A stretch of 33,436 nucleotides of DNA, from contig JAGNKY010000018.1 in NCBI GenBank assembly GCA_017999895.1, positions 14,530 to 47,965 on the forward strand. The letters run 5' to 3'. Below the pieces are notes generated by a model. It saw nothing but the letters and a program-made list of their open reading frames with translations. It searched no databases and was not told the DNA's origin. Position numbers and translations under genes: made by a program. Shown here in pieces: positions 16,761 to 26,697 of the stretch (positions are counted from its first letter, which is position 1; the number at the start of each line of letters is the position of its first letter). Origin of the DNA: Bacteroidales bacterium. Lineage in GTDB: Bacteria > Bacteroidota > Bacteroidia > Bacteroidales > VadinHA17.

Positions 16761-18290
16761 TTAACTTATCAAAATTTTTCCTGTCATTTCTGAAGGAATG
16801 GGTAAATTCATGATATTCAAAATTGTCGGCGCAACATCTGCAAGTATGCCATCTTTCACATGCTTGTTACGGTAATCATCGCTTACCAAAATAAATGGTA
16901 CAGGATTAAGAGAATGGGCAGTATTTGGTGTGCCGTCCTCATTAATTGCCTTATCGGCATTACCATGATCACTTATTATCACAATATCGTAATTTTTATT
17001 TTTTGCAACTTTTACAACCTGCCCCACACAGTCGTCAACTGTTGCAACGGCTTTCTGAATAGCAGAATAAACGCCTGTATGTCCAACCATGTCACCGTTA
17101 GCAAAATTAAGACAGATGAAATCGAACTTTTCTTTTTCAATCTCTTTTATTACAGCATCTTTTACCTCATAAGCGCTCATCTCAGGTTTAAGGTCGTAAG
17201 TTGCCACTTTAGGAGAAGGTATAAGTATTCTTTCCTCACCGGGGAAAATCTCCTCACGGCCTCCGGAAAAGAAGAATGTCACGTGTGCATATTTTTCAGT
17301 TTCTGCAATCCTGAGCTGTTTCAATCCGGCTTTACCAACTACCTCGCCAAGTGTATTTTCTACATTATCTTTGGGATATATTACATGAAGGCCTTCAAAT
17401 GTTGCATCGTAAGGAGTCATAGTACAATAATATAAAGGTATTGTATGCATACCAGCCTCAGGCATATCTTTCTGAGTAAGAACTATAGTAAGTTCGCGTG
17501 CTCTATCATTCCTGAAGTTAAAAAATACCACTACATCGCCTTCTTTAAGAGTTCCAACAGGTTCTCCCTTCTCATCCGTTACCACAATAGGTTTCATGAA
17601 CTCATCTGTAATCCCGTTATCATACGACTCCTTAATTGCTGAAAGAATATCTGTTGTTTTTCTTCCTTTGCCGTAAACAATAAGGTCGTATGCTTCTTTA
17701 ATTCTGTCCCATCTCTTGTCTCTGTCCATCGCATAATAGCGGCCGATAAAAGAAGCAACTTTACCATTAGAATTTTTCAGATGTTCCAGTAAATTTCTCA
17801 TATAAGTTATTCCGCTCCTCGGGTCTGTATCTCGTCCATCCCCGAAGCCATGTATAAAAACATCCTTAAGCCCATAATCCTTTGTCATATCGCATAGGTA
17901 ATAGAGGTGTTTATCAAGCGAATGAACGCCTCCGTCAGAAAGCAGGCCCATAAAATGTACCTGTTTTTTATTGTCGCGCGCATAGCTGAATGCATCAACA
18001 AGAACCTTGTTGGTTTTTATCTTACCAGTCTTACATTCAATATTTATCTTCACAAGATCCTGATAAACTATTCTCCCGGCTCCGATATTCAGGTGCCCCA
18101 CTTCCGAGTTGCCCATCTGACCTTCAGGCAACCCTACATCCTCGCCTGATGCTTGAAGTATCGAATTGGGATAATTTTTCTTTAGTGAATCAAGATTAGG
18201 TGTAGGAGTTGAACTAATTGCATCGGCTTTTGAGCCGTCGCCGATTCCCCAGCCGTCGAGAATCATCAATAAAACTCTTTTATTTTTCAT
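16761..18290 (-). CDS. gpmI: 2,3-bisphosphoglycerate-independent phosphoglycerate mutase
   Basis: Interconverts 3- and 2-phosphoglycerate in glycolysis and gluconeogenesis, using two manganese ions and a phosphoserine intermediate. At 509 aa it has the standard length. It opens with [12 protein letters not shown], carrying metal ligand D12. The catalytic serine is S62 in [30 protein letters not shown] and [16 protein letters not shown] bind substrate in the inserted domain, and the alkaline-phosphatase-like core ends with [21 protein letters not shown] and [10 protein letters not shown]. It follows aroK by 41 bases. No cofactor-dependent GpmA is seen in the window. Confidence 0.98.
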   Translation of the reverse strand: MKNKRVLLMILDGWGIGDGSKADAISSTPTPNLDSLKKNYPNSILQASGEDVGLPEGQMGNSEVGHLNIGAGRIVYQDLVKINIECKTGKIKTNKVLVDAFSYARDNKKQVHFMGLLSDGGVHSLDKHLYYLCDMTKDYGLKDVFIHGFGDGRDTDPRSGITYMRNLLEHLKNSNGKVASFIGRYYAMDRDKRWDRIKEAYDLIVYGKGRKTTDILSAIKESYDNGITDEFMKPIVVTDEKGEPVGTLKEGDVVVFFNFRNDRARELTIVLTQKDMPEAGMHTIPLYYCTMTPYDATFEGLHVIYPKDNVENTLGEVVGKAGLKQLRIAETEKYAHVTFFFSGGREEIFPGEERILIPSPKVATYDLKPEMSAYEVKDAVIKEIEKEKFDFICLNFANGDMVGHTGVYSAIQKAVATVDDCVGQVVKVAKNKNYDIVIISDHGNADKAINEDGTPNTAHSLNPVPFILVSDDYRNKHVKDGILADVAPTILNIMNLPIPSEMTGKILIS

Positions 18291-18331
18291 TAGATTGATA
18301 TTTGTTTAGTAAACAATGAAGGCAAAAATAG

Positions 18332-18841
18332 TTAAAGATTTTTAATCTCTTCATTGATCTTCTTGACATCTACATTATAACCGCTGGTTATGATATGTGC
18401 TTTATTGTAATACTCCTCTCTTTCCTTAAGCTTGCGTTCAATGAAATCAATCATATCTTTTTCTTCTATTCCTTTTAGCAGAGGCCTTTCAGTATCATCT
18501 TTTTCAATCCGGCTTTTAATTTCATCTGGCGACAATTTCAAGTAAATTACAATTCCCTGCTCCAACATATAATCCATGTTATTATAAAAACATGGAGTAC
18601 CGCCGCCGACAGAAATAACTGTATCAACTTCGGGAGATAATCCACGAAGAATTTCGGCTTCTATTTTTCTGAAATATTTTTCACCATTTTCGGAAAATAT
18701 CCTTCCAATGGATTTGCCTTCCTTGTTTTCAATCTCTTCATCGAGATCGATAAATCTCCAGTTTTTCAGCGAGGCAAGTTTTTTACCAACAGTTGTTTTT
18801 CCGCTGCCCATAAAACCAGTTATAAAAACAATACGAGGCAT
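18332..18841 (-). CDS. aroK: Shikimate kinase
   Basis: Phosphorylates shikimate with ATP in the chorismate pathway, in the cytoplasm. The P-loop GFMGSGKTTVGKKLA is at residues 9-23. FIDLDEEIE (30-38) carries the aspartates that contact magnesium and shikimate. IFSENGEKYFRKIEAE (48-63) includes the substrate-binding arginine, VGGGTP (78-83) is the glycine-rich motif, and DDTERPLL belongs to the lid. At 169 aa the length is normal. It starts 3 bases after parC ends and is surely co-transcribed with it. No other aro gene is nearby, so its place behind topoisomerase IV reflects gene order rather than pathway. Confidence 0.97.
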   Translation of the reverse strand: MPRIVFITGFMGSGKTTVGKKLASLKNWRFIDLDEEIENKEGKSIGRIFSENGEKYFRKIEAEILRGLSPEVDTVISVGGGTPCFYNNMDYMLEQGIVIYLKLSPDEIKSRIEKDDTERPLLKGIEEKDMIDFIERKLKEREEYYNKAHIITSGYNVDVKKINEEIKNL

Positions 18842-18844
18842 GTT

Positions 18845-21481
18845 TCAGAGATCAAGTTCCATCTGAGCCGGGTCGGAGCTGAACCGACGAGCCTGGCTGA
18901 TAATATTATCGTCTTGTAGTTCCTTACTTTCAGGAGATGGTGTTTCCTTTTTTATTACAGGCTCTATCTCCCTGATATTTTCCACGGCGTAACGCGTAAG
19001 TCTTTTACCTTTTGCCTTAAAACTCTTTACTCCAATGAATTTTTCCACTTCCACTATCTCGACATTTCTCGATTTGTTTTTACCTCCGAATTTAATTTCG
19101 AATCTCGGGTATTCAACTTCTGTGAGACTTATAAGCTTTGATTCAGGATTATCACCTATGAAACTAAGCAGTTTTTCAGTATCTTCCGGCATAAATCTCT
19201 TTACATAATAGTATTTCAAATCCGCATCCCAGTAAATTGCCGAATATACAACTTCCGGCCTGAACTTTTCTATCAGTAAAATATTATCTTCATAGTGGTT
19301 CGACAGGTCGAAATTTGTCGTTCTGAAACGTCCATCTCTGGTTATAACCAATATTCTGTCGTCGCCTGCGAATTCTCCGAGCAACTTCCCTCTGCCCTCG
19401 ACATTAAGTCTTAAAACAGCATCGTCAAACCATATTTTGCGTCCGCCGAGCGTTGAGAAACCCTTTTCCTTCAGCATAATTTTTTGCACAGGCAATTTTG
19501 TAACTATATTGCCCATAGATGTTTTGCCTTTGATATTAATTGTGCTGAAGTCGAATTCGATAACAGATTTCTTAAGTCTTGGCCTTGGTTTATGGTAAAT
19601 TTTTATGACTTCTGCTTCTCCGTTAGGATTTGCGCTTATATACATTATCCTTGTACCGGGTTTTCCCCTGGTGAGGTTATATTCCTTATCGCGTGTAAGG
19701 CCTGTTATAGCGCATCTTTTTGCAAGCAGAGGGCCTTCCTTACCGTCCTGGTAAACTATATTATAAATTGTTCTCGAATCGTTTTTAGAAAACACTCCGA
19801 CATAGACTATATCCGGTCCAACAAATACTTTTTCTGCCACCCTGGTAATCAGGAACGTTCCGTTCCGGTGTATGACAATTATATCGTCAATATCGGAACA
19901 TTCGCATACAAAATCACTCTTTTTAAGTCCTGTTCCGATGAATCCTTCCTGGTAATCGGCATATAGTTTGGCATTGTCGGCCACAACTTTCGTGGCCTCA
20001 ATGGCATCAAAATTTCTTATCTCACTCTTTCTTTCGTGGCCTTTACCGTATTTTTTCTTAATCTGGCGAAAGTAATTGATAGTATAAGGAATAATATTCT
20101 TCAGATGATTTTTAACTTCTTCGAGTTCTTCTTCGATATTTTTTATCTGTTCATCGGCTTTCGCAGAATCGTATTTTGAAATTCTTTTGATTTTTATTTC
20201 GGTAAGTCTGACAATATCATCCTGAGTTACCTCTCTCATAAGGCTCAGCTTATATGGCGCAAGTCCTTTTTCTATTGTTTCGATAACAGATTCCCATGTC
20301 TCGCACTCCTCGATATCACGGTAGATTCTCTTCTCGATGAAGATTTTTTCCAGGGTCATCATGTGCCACTCTTCAATCAGTTCATTCTTCCTTATTTCAA
20401 GTTCGGCTTTCAATAGTTCCACAGTATGATCAACTGAGCATTTCAATATTTCGCTCACGCCCATAAAGGAAGGCTTGTTACCTATTATCACACATGAGTT
20501 CGGCGAAATGGAATATTCGCAGTCGGTAAGAGCATACAGAGCATCAATGGTTTTGTCGGGTGATACGCCTGGCATCAGGTGTATCATAATTTCAACGTTT
20601 GCAGCAGTGTTGTCGTCTATTTTTCTGATTTTTATTTTCCCTTTTTCACCAGCCTTAATAATCGAATCAATAAGTGTCGTTGTGGTTTTCCCATAAGGAA
20701 TTTCAGTTATGACAAGGGTTTTTTTATCGAACTTTTCAATCTTTGCCCTTATTTTCACCGATCCTCCTCGTTGTCCGTCATTATATTTCGAGACGTCAAT
20801 CATTCCCCCTGTGGGAAAGTCGGGATAGAGGACAAAATCCTTACCTGTCAGATAATTTATTGCCGCATCGATAATCTCGTTAAAGTTATGCGGCAGGATT
20901 TTCGATGCCAGTCCCACGGCAATTCCTTCGGTTCCCAATGCGAGAAGCAGAGGAAATTTTACCGGAAGTGTCACAGGTTCTTTATTACGGCCGTCATAGG
21001 AAAGTTTCCATTCAGTTATTTTGGGATTGAAAAGAACCTCGAGTGCAAATTTCGAAAGTCTTGCCTCGATATATCTTGGGGCTGCAGCCCCGTCGGCTGT
21101 GAGGATATTACCCCAGTTTCCCTGTGTGTCTATCAGAAGCTCTTTTTGTCCGAGTTGTACCAGCGCATCTCCTATCGAAACATCGCCGTGAGGATGGAAT
21201 TGCATGGTATGGCCTATAATGTTGGCAACCTTATTATACCTGCCGTCATCCATTCTTTTCATCGAATGGAGTATCCTGCGTTGAACAGGTTTAAGTCCGT
21301 CGAGCACATGTGGAACTGCTCTTTCGAGAATAACATACGAGGCATAATCGAGAAACCAGTCGCGATACATCCCGGAGAGTGCAGTAACGGAATGAAGCGA
21401 CGGGCCTGACGAATCGCCTTCATAATTTACTTCCCTGTCATCTTCTTCAGGGTCATCAAAATCAAGAATTTCCTCTTCCAT
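18845..21481 (-). CDS. parC: DNA topoisomerase IV subunit A
   Basis: The DNA-cleaving subunit of topoisomerase IV, which unlinks daughter chromosomes. It has 878 aa. An acidic N-terminal extension of about 30 residues precedes the core: DGLKPVQRRILHSM (61-74), HPHGDVSIGDALVQLGQ (96-112), QGNWGN, and AAAPRYIEARLS with catalytic Y137. GLASKILPHNFNEI and a coiled-coil stretch near 430-480 follow, then a degenerate beta-pinwheel C-terminal domain. At the fluoroquinolone-determining positions it has V101 and D105 where E. coli ParC has S80 and E84. Valine at the first position may lower drug binding, though that is inference. It follows parE by 19 bases. ParC rather than GyrA is supported by the parE neighbour and Bacteroidota-type sequence. 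Confidence 0.95.
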   Translation of the reverse strand: MEEEILDFDDPEEDDREVNYEGDSSGPSLHSVTALSGMYRDWFLDYASYVILERAVPHVLDGLKPVQRRILHSMKRMDDGRYNKVANIIGHTMQFHPHGDVSIGDALVQLGQKELLIDTQGNWGNILTADGAAAPRYIEARLSKFALEVLFNPKITEWKLSYDGRNKEPVTLPVKFPLLLALGTEGIAVGLASKILPHNFNEIIDAAINYLTGKDFVLYPDFPTGGMIDVSKYNDGQRGGSVKIRAKIEKFDKKTLVITEIPYGKTTTTLIDSIIKAGEKGKIKIRKIDDNTAANVEIMIHLMPGVSPDKTIDALYALTDCEYSISPNSCVIIGNKPSFMGVSEILKCSVDHTVELLKAELEIRKNELIEEWHMMTLEKIFIEKRIYRDIEECETWESVIETIEKGLAPYKLSLMREVTQDDIVRLTEIKIKRISKYDSAKADEQIKNIEEELEEVKNHLKNIIPYTINYFRQIKKKYGKGHERKSEIRNFDAIEATKVVADNAKLYADYQEGFIGTGLKKSDFVCECSDIDDIIVIHRNGTFLITRVAEKVFVGPDIVYVGVFSKNDSRTIYNIVYQDGKEGPLLAKRCAITGLTRDKEYNLTRGKPGTRIMYISANPNGEAEVIKIYHKPRPRLKKSVIEFDFSTINIKGKTSMGNIVTKLPVQKIMLKEKGFSTLGGRKIWFDDAVLRLNVEGRGKLLGEFAGDDRILVITRDGRFRTTNFDLSNHYEDNILLIEKFRPEVVYSAIYWDADLKYYYVKRFMPEDTEKLLSFIGDNPESKLISLTEVEYPRFEIKFGGKNKSRNVEIVEVEKFIGVKSFKAKGKRLTRYAVENIREIEPVIKKETPSPESKELQDDNIISQARRFSSDPAQMELDL

Positions 21482-21500
21482 CTCCTTCCTTACCTTCTTT

Positions 21501-23351
21501 TTAAACCTCTTTTATCTCGTCAACTATATCTTCCTCAATCCTGAGATTATCAATAATAAAATCCTGTCGTTCCTGCGTATTCTTTCCCATATAGAATTCA
21601 AGGAAGCCGTTGATCGAATCATCTTTCTTCATTCTCACCGGTTCGAGGCGCATATCTTTTCCTATAAAATGTTTGAATTCATCAGGTGATATTTCTCCAA
21701 GTCCTTTAAATCTTGTTATTTCCGTATTGGGTCCAAGTTCTTCAATTGCTTTTCTTTTCTCCTCTTCAGTATAACAATATCTTGTTTCCTTTTTATTCCT
21801 TACTCTAAAAAGCGGCGTCTGTAATATATATAAGTGTCCTTTCCTAACGAGGTCGGGAAAGAACTGAAGAAAGAAAGTGAGCAGCAAAAGCCGGATATGC
21901 ATGCCATCAACATCGGCGTCGGTTGCAATAACGATATTATTATACCTTAAATTTTCAATACCATCTTCGATGTTAAGCGCTGCCTGGAGCAGGCTAAATT
22001 CTTCATTTTCATAAACTATTTTTTTGGTAAGCCCGTATGTATTCAGCGGTTTACCTCTGAGGCTGAAGACGGCCTGCGTTTCAACGTTGCGTGATTTTGT
22101 TATTGAGCCGCTTGCTGAGTCACCTTCAGTAATAAATATTGTCGAATCGAGATTATTGGGATCATTTGAATTATAATGCACTCTGCAATCGCGGAGTTTT
22201 TTATTATGCAGACTTACCTTTTTGGCCCTTTCGCGTGCAAGTTTCTGAATTGATGATATGGCCTTCCTCTCTTTTTCGGAATCCTGTATTTTCCGAAGGA
22301 TAATTCGTGCAGTCTCGGGGTTTTTATGTAAATAATCGTCGAGATGTTTTTTTAGAAACTCCATAATAAAGTTTCTGACGGAAGGGCCGCCCGGAGCCAT
22401 GTCTTTCGAGCCTAGCTTTGTCTTGGTCTGCGATTCGAATATCGGTTCCTCAACTTTGATGCTTATTGCGGCGATAATTGAAGATCTGATGTCAGATGCA
22501 TCATAATCTTTCTTATAAAATTCTCTTATAGTTCTGACAATTGCTTCCCTGAATGCGGCAAGGTGCGTCCCACCCTGGGTTGTATGCTGCCCGTTTACAA
22601 AGCTATAATACTCCTCACCATATTGGATGCCATGAGTAAAAGCCACTTCTATATCGTTCCCGACGAGATGTATAATAGGATAGAGGCCTTCCCTGTTCAT
22701 GTTTTCAGTTAGAAGGTCGAGTAATCCGTTTTTTGAATAGAACTTGTTGCCATTGAAATTGATAATCAGGCCGGAGTTCAGATAAACATAGTTTCGGAGC
22801 ATGCTTTCAACATATTCAGATATGTAGTGAAAGTTCCCAAAGAGTTCTGTGTCAGGCTGAAAGATTACCTCAGTGCCGTTTTCCTCATTAGTAGGCATTA
22901 AAGGTTCATCTTTTACAAGATTCCCATGTCTGAATTCAACGGCTTTAACCTGTCGGTCACGTACTGACCTTATTACAAACCTGCTCGAAAGAGCATTTAC
23001 AGCTTTAATTCCTATTCCGTTCAGACCTACAGATTTCTTGAAAGCCTTTGAATCATACTTCGCTCCTGTGTTCATTTTCGAAACAGCATCCAGTACTTTG
23101 CCGAGAGGGATACCCCGGCCATAATCCCTTACACGAACTTCTCTGTCGGTGATGGTAATATCTATTTTCTTTCCGAATCCCATCATATACTCATCCACCG
23201 AATTATCCATCACCTCTTTTAGAAGAACATAAATGCCGTCGTCCTGCGATGAACCGTCGCCAAGTTTGCCAATATACATCCCCGGCCTCATTCGGATATG
23301 TTCACGCCATTCAAGTGTTTTGATATGCTCTTCAGTGTACGATACTGACAT
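21501..23351 (-). CDS. parE: DNA topoisomerase IV subunit B
   Basis: The ATPase subunit of topoisomerase IV, acting with ParC. GHKL motifs are visible: [37 protein letters not shown] and [14 protein letters not shown]. The transducer has QTKTKLGS. The TOPRIM domain has [12 protein letters not shown] and [20 protein letters not shown], and the protein ends in the [20 protein letters not shown] block. I set the start at the ATG at 23351 (616 aa, [15 protein letters not shown]). An upstream TTG at 23372 adds seven residues but overlaps a perfect -7 box, so it is unlikely to be inside the transcript. It heads the parE-parC-aroK run and probably gpmI. Confidence 0.95.
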   Translation of the reverse strand: MSVSYTEEHIKTLEWREHIRMRPGMYIGKLGDGSSQDDGIYVLLKEVMDNSVDEYMMGFGKKIDITITDREVRVRDYGRGIPLGKVLDAVSKMNTGAKYDSKAFKKSVGLNGIGIKAVNALSSRFVIRSVRDRQVKAVEFRHGNLVKDEPLMPTNEENGTEVIFQPDTELFGNFHYISEYVESMLRNYVYLNSGLIINFNGNKFYSKNGLLDLLTENMNREGLYPIIHLVGNDIEVAFTHGIQYGEEYYSFVNGQHTTQGGTHLAAFREAIVRTIREFYKKDYDASDIRSSIIAAISIKVEEPIFESQTKTKLGSKDMAPGGPSVRNFIMEFLKKHLDDYLHKNPETARIILRKIQDSEKERKAISSIQKLARERAKKVSLHNKKLRDCRVHYNSNDPNNLDSTIFITEGDSASGSITKSRNVETQAVFSLRGKPLNTYGLTKKIVYENEEFSLLQAALNIEDGIENLRYNNIVIATDADVDGMHIRLLLLTFFLQFFPDLVRKGHLYILQTPLFRVRNKKETRYCYTEEEKRKAIEELGPNTEITRFKGLGEISPDEFKHFIGKDMRLEPVRMKKDDSINGFLEFYMGKNTQERQDFIIDNLRIEEDIVDEIKEV

Positions 23352-23369
23352 TACTTTTAAATTTTTGCG

Positions 23370-23377
23370 CAAATATA
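23370..23377 (-). promoter_or_regulatory. parE promoter -7 box (TATATTTG)
   Basis: The minus strand reads TATATTTG, an exact TAnnTTTG match, 18 bases before the parE ATG at 23351. Transcription would start near 23363, giving a leader of about a dozen bases. This argues against the upstream TTG start. No clear -33 TTTG was found at 17-23 bases spacing. Confidence 0.55.
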
Positions 23378-23465
23378 ATCAATAAGACGTGGCCTTGCCT
23401 GATGACTTTTTAACAAAACTCTAATAGTTATGAGCATCATTAGGCGGGCTTAACTTTTTGTTTAT

Positions 23466-24416
23466 TTAAAAAAATCTTTTTAGAGACTCATCGTTTATCA
23501 TGAGCCCTTCCGACAAAAAAACCTCTTTAATATCATTAAAGAGATGTCGGCGTCCGATCAGCATTTTACCGATCAAAGCCAGTTTTTCACTGCCTGTAAT
23601 ATTACATTCCCAGATAATGCCATCCTTTACAAACATTCTTACCGAGCCAATTGTATCGTAAATTTCAAAATCGCATGTTAAAGAATATGAGGGCATAAAT
23701 CCATAATTCCATTCCCACGACATGTATTTTTTTTCTGCAATTGATTTTATCTCATTTATCTCTTTATCTGTTAATGACAGATTTTCAATGCATGTAAAAT
23801 AATCTTTCATGAATCTCATCATTTCTGATGCAAGCTCATCAACTGTGTTAATATTTTTCAATCTGCCTTTCAGATTTGTCACGGCAGACCTGTTCGATTC
23901 TACTGCTTTTGTAGTGTAAATGTCTGTTAGTGGCCTTATTAACTGTTTCATCACTTCAATGGATGTATCGAACATAAGAGTTCCGTGGTGAAGAATTCTA
24001 TCTCTGTAAACATATTCTGCATTGCCCGATACTTTAAGGCCATCGACAGTAATATCGCTTTTACCGCTCATCACTGCCGGCACACCTTCAACGTTAAGAA
24101 ACTCAATAACCGGCTTGATATGTTGATTAAAATCAACCTGTCGTTCCTTTTCACAGTTTCTAATAAAAGTAAAATTCAGATTTCCCCTGTCGTGGTAAAC
24201 TGTCCCTCCACCTGAAATTCTTCTTATTACAGGTATATTCAAAGACCCGGCTGTAAAGACATCAACTTCTCTAAAGATTATCTGATGACGGCCAATGATT
24301 ACTGAAGGATCGTTAACCGAAATTAAAAAATAATCACCTTTGCAGTTATGAAGTAGAAAATCCTCAACGGCAAGATTGAAAAACGGATCATGAGTTTCCA
24401 GAATTGCACCCGACAT
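23466..24416 (-). CDS. lplA: Lipoate-protein ligase A
   Basis: Activates free lipoate with ATP and attaches it to lipoyl domains of the 2-oxoacid dehydrogenases and the glycine cleavage H protein. It has 316 aa, with a BPL/LplA catalytic domain followed by a C-terminal accessory domain (from about residue 230). DPSVIIGRHQ (36-45), RRISGGGTVYHDRGNLNFTF (65-84) and DGLKVSGNAEYVYRDRILHHG (from 125, with catalytic K128) are the family motifs. It is the last gene after pap2, with a 13-base gap. LipB and LipA are encoded elsewhere in the window, so the cell appears able both to make and to scavenge lipoate. Confidence 0.94.
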   Translation of the reverse strand: MSGAILETHDPFFNLAVEDFLLHNCKGDYFLISVNDPSVIIGRHQIIFREVDVFTAGSLNIPVIRRISGGGTVYHDRGNLNFTFIRNCEKERQVDFNQHIKPVIEFLNVEGVPAVMSGKSDITVDGLKVSGNAEYVYRDRILHHGTLMFDTSIEVMKQLIRPLTDIYTTKAVESNRSAVTNLKGRLKNINTVDELASEMMRFMKDYFTCIENLSLTDKEINEIKSIAEKKYMSWEWNYGFMPSYSLTCDFEIYDTIGSVRMFVKDGIIWECNITGSEKLALIGKMLIGRRHLFNDIKEVFLSEGLMINDESLKRFF

Positions 24417-24429
24417 ACCTGAAACTATT

Positions 24430-25005
24430 TCATTGGTTCAGCTGAACTTTGCTTTTCTGAAGAAACTTTCTATCAACAAATTCGTATAATAATATATTGA
24501 ACCATCCTATAAAAGCACCAAGGATTGAACCTGCAATAACGTCGCCCGGATAATGAACTCCAAGGTAAATTCTGCTGTATCCTACAATTAAAGCCCAGAA
24601 TATCATTGCTATTGTAAACCATCTCTTTTTAATGAGCAGAAGACTGAAGACGGCAACCATAAAGGCGTTCGCTGCATGTGAAGAAACAAAGCTATATAGT
24701 CCTCCACATTTCCCCTTTACCTGGTGAACCATTCCCTGAAGTGCCAGTTCGTGGCATGGCCTTGGCCTTTTAACGCTGTTTTTAATGGTCACCGATAATC
24801 TATCGCTCATAGTTACGGCAAGTATCACGAACAGTAAAATGACTATAAGTTTCTTTTTGTATTTTATCCATAGTGCCCAAATAATTCCAAGATATAGCGG
24901 AACCCATGTAAGTTTGGCACTGATAATATACATAACCTGGTCCCAGAAAGGGGAGTTCAATGAATTAAGAAACAAAAATAACTGACGATCAAGTTGTTCA
25001 AGCAT
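24430..25005 (-). CDS. PAP2-family membrane phosphatase
   Basis: A 191-aa integral membrane phosphatase of the type 2 phosphatidic acid phosphatase superfamily. The three motifs are seen: K75-x6-R82-P83 (KNSVKRPRP), a VSSH variant of PSGH at 107-110 and SRIYLGVHYPGD at 144-155 with H151 and D155. About five hydrophobic segments surround them, with the active site expected on the outer face of the inner membrane. In Bacteroidota such proteins act on phosphatidate, undecaprenyl pyrophosphate or lipid A phosphates; the sequence alone does not decide. It lies 3 bases after obg and 13 before lplA, so it is in the same transcript. Confidence 0.9.
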   Translation of the reverse strand: MLEQLDRQLFLFLNSLNSPFWDQVMYIISAKLTWVPLYLGIIWALWIKYKKKLIVILLFVILAVTMSDRLSVTIKNSVKRPRPCHELALQGMVHQVKGKCGGLYSFVSSHAANAFMVAVFSLLLIKKRWFTIAMIFWALIVGYSRIYLGVHYPGDVIAGSILGAFIGWFNILLYEFVDRKFLQKSKVQLNQ

Positions 25006-25008
25006 AAT

Positions 25009-25998
25009 TCATGAGTTTAGAACATTCCAAAGAATATATTTAAGGTTGTTTATCCCGCAACCCGTAACAGACGAAATAAATAGATGAGGTATATCAGGCA
25101 GGTTTTTGTTTATTTCGTTCTCCGTTTTATCATCAATAAGATCTGTTTTGCTTATTGCAAGTACTCTCTTTTTATGAAGAAGTTCAGGGCTAAAGGATTT
25201 GAGTTCATTGAGTAGAATATCATATTCCCGTATAATATCCGGTGAATTTGCCGGAATCATGAACAGCAGAACTGAATTTCGTTCGACGTGTCGTAGAAAT
25301 CTAATACCCAGTCCTTTACCTTCATGAGCACCCTCTATAATACCAGGTATATCGGCCACAACAAATGATTTATCCTCCATATATTTTACTATGCCAAGGT
25401 TTGGAGACAGTGTTGTGAAGGGATAATCTGCAATTTTAGGTTTGGCTGCAGTGATTACTGACAGGAGTGTTGATTTTCCCGCGTTAGGGAATCCTACGAG
25501 ACCTACATCTGCAAGAATTTTCAATTCAAGGATAATATCTTCTTCCCGACCAGGTTCTCCAGGCTGTGCATAACGTGGTGTCTGGTTAGTGGCCGATTTA
25601 AAATGAACATTTCCTAATCCTCCCCTCCCGCCGCTAAGAAGAATTTTTTCTTCATTATCAGATGTGATTTCGAAAAGAAATTCATCGGTAGTTGCATTTT
25701 TTACCACTGTTCCAAGCGGGACTTCAATGACGACATCTTTGCCTGATGCGCCAGTACTTTGCTGACGTCCGCCAGGTTCCCCACTTCCAGCAAAAACATG
25801 CCTGTGATATTTAAGATGAAGGAGAGTCCATAGCTGACTGTTGCCTCTTATGATTACATGACCACCTCTCCCGCCATCGCCTCCGTCGGGTCCACCCTTT
25901 GGAACGAACTTTTCTCTGCGGAAATGCACCGACCCCGCCCCTCCACTCCCGGAGCGACAAAAAATCTTAACATAATCGACAAAATTAGAATCGGACAT
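25009..25998 (-). CDS. obg: GTPase Obg/CgtA
   Basis: A GTPase that binds the 50S ribosomal subunit and links ribosome maturation to cell state. It has 329 aa. The glycine-rich Obg fold is at about 1-160 ([20 protein letters not shown] at 28-46, GGRGGLGN at 123-130). The G domain follows with G1 GFPNAGKST (169-177), switch [12 protein letters not shown] (191-202), G3 [16 protein letters not shown] (216-231), G4 SKTDL and G5 SSVTG. The protein ends soon after the G domain, lacking the OCT domain found in Firmicutes, which is normal here. It lies 106 bases after adk and 3 before pap2. The hpt-adk-obg order is familiar in this phylum. Confidence 0.97.
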   Translation of the reverse strand: MSDSNFVDYVKIFCRSGSGGAGSVHFRREKFVPKGGPDGGDGGRGGHVIIRGNSQLWTLLHLKYHRHVFAGSGEPGGRQQSTGASGKDVVIEVPLGTVVKNATTDEFLFEITSDNEEKILLSGGRGGLGNVHFKSATNQTPRYAQPGEPGREEDIILELKILADVGLVGFPNAGKSTLLSVITAAKPKIADYPFTTLSPNLGIVKYMEDKSFVVADIPGIIEGAHEGKGLGIRFLRHVERNSVLLFMIPANSPDIIREYDILLNELKSFSPELLHKKRVLAISKTDLIDDKTENEINKNLPDIPHLFISSVTGCGINNLKYILWNVLNS

Positions 25999-26104
25999 AT
26001 TTGTAATTCCCTTCTACACCTCTTTTTAGTGAATTCTTTGCATGTCTCTCTACAATTTCTTCAATCACAGAGAGTATAGAAAGTAATATGAAAATACAAA
26101 ATAA

Positions 26105-26680
26105 TCAGAAGTATTTTCTCATTACTTCACAAAGACGTTCAAAAATATCATCTATAGAACCCATCCCATTAACAGGCTGGTAAATACCTTTCTCTTTGCA
26201 ATAATTTATTATAGGTTCGGTTTTTTCCCTGTAAACATTTATTCTATTCTCAATCACCGACAGGTCTTTATCATCAGGACGTCCGGATTGTTCAGCTCTT
26301 AACTGAAGCCTTTTCACGAGTTCATCATGATCAACTTCGAGCACAAGCATACAGTCAATTTTCATACCTCTTTTGTTCAGCATTTCTTCAAGGGCAATTG
26401 TCTGAGCTATCGTCCTTGGAAAGCCATCATAAAGAAATCCTGCATAACCTTTTGCTTTATCAATTTTTGAAGCAATCATATCAATCACAACTTCATCAGG
26501 TACAAGTTCGCCCCTGGCCATTATTTCGCTCATCTTCTTGCCGATCTCTGTTCCTGCTGCTATTTCAGCCCTGAGCATATCTCCGGTAGAGAGGTGAAGC
26601 AGATTGAATTTCTCTGCAAGTTTTACAGACTGGGTTCCTTTGCCCGAACCCGGGGGACCGAAAATCAAAAAATTAACCAT
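26105..26680 (-). CDS. adk: Adenylate kinase
   Basis: Interconverts ATP plus AMP with two ADP in the cytoplasm. The P-loop FGPPGSGKGTQS is at residues 7-18. LSTGDMLRAEI binds AMP, GFLYDGFPRTIAQ carries the arginine and aspartate of the core, and QSGRPDDKDLSVIENRINVY contains the lid and its arginines. The lid is of the short form with no zinc cysteines. At 191 aa the size fits short bacterial Adk. It sits 17 bases after hpt on the same strand. Confidence 0.97.
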   Translation of the reverse strand: MVNFLIFGPPGSGKGTQSVKLAEKFNLLHLSTGDMLRAEIAAGTEIGKKMSEIMARGELVPDEVVIDMIASKIDKAKGYAGFLYDGFPRTIAQTIALEEMLNKRGMKIDCMLVLEVDHDELVKRLQLRAEQSGRPDDKDLSVIENRINVYREKTEPIINYCKEKGIYQPVNGMGSIDDIFERLCEVMRKYF

Positions 26681-26697
26681 AACAGTATTAAAATTAT

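Noticed and set aside
16860..17435. 191-codon open frame on the + strand inside gpmI
   Set aside because: Antisense to gpmI, with low-complexity I/F/C/N-rich sequence and no domain. It is a shadow of the mutase codons.
20579..21409. 276-codon open frame on the + strand inside parC
   Set aside because: It is antisense to the well-supported parC coding sequence, is rich in Cys, Phe, Ile and Tyr as expected of a shadow frame, and shows no family motif.
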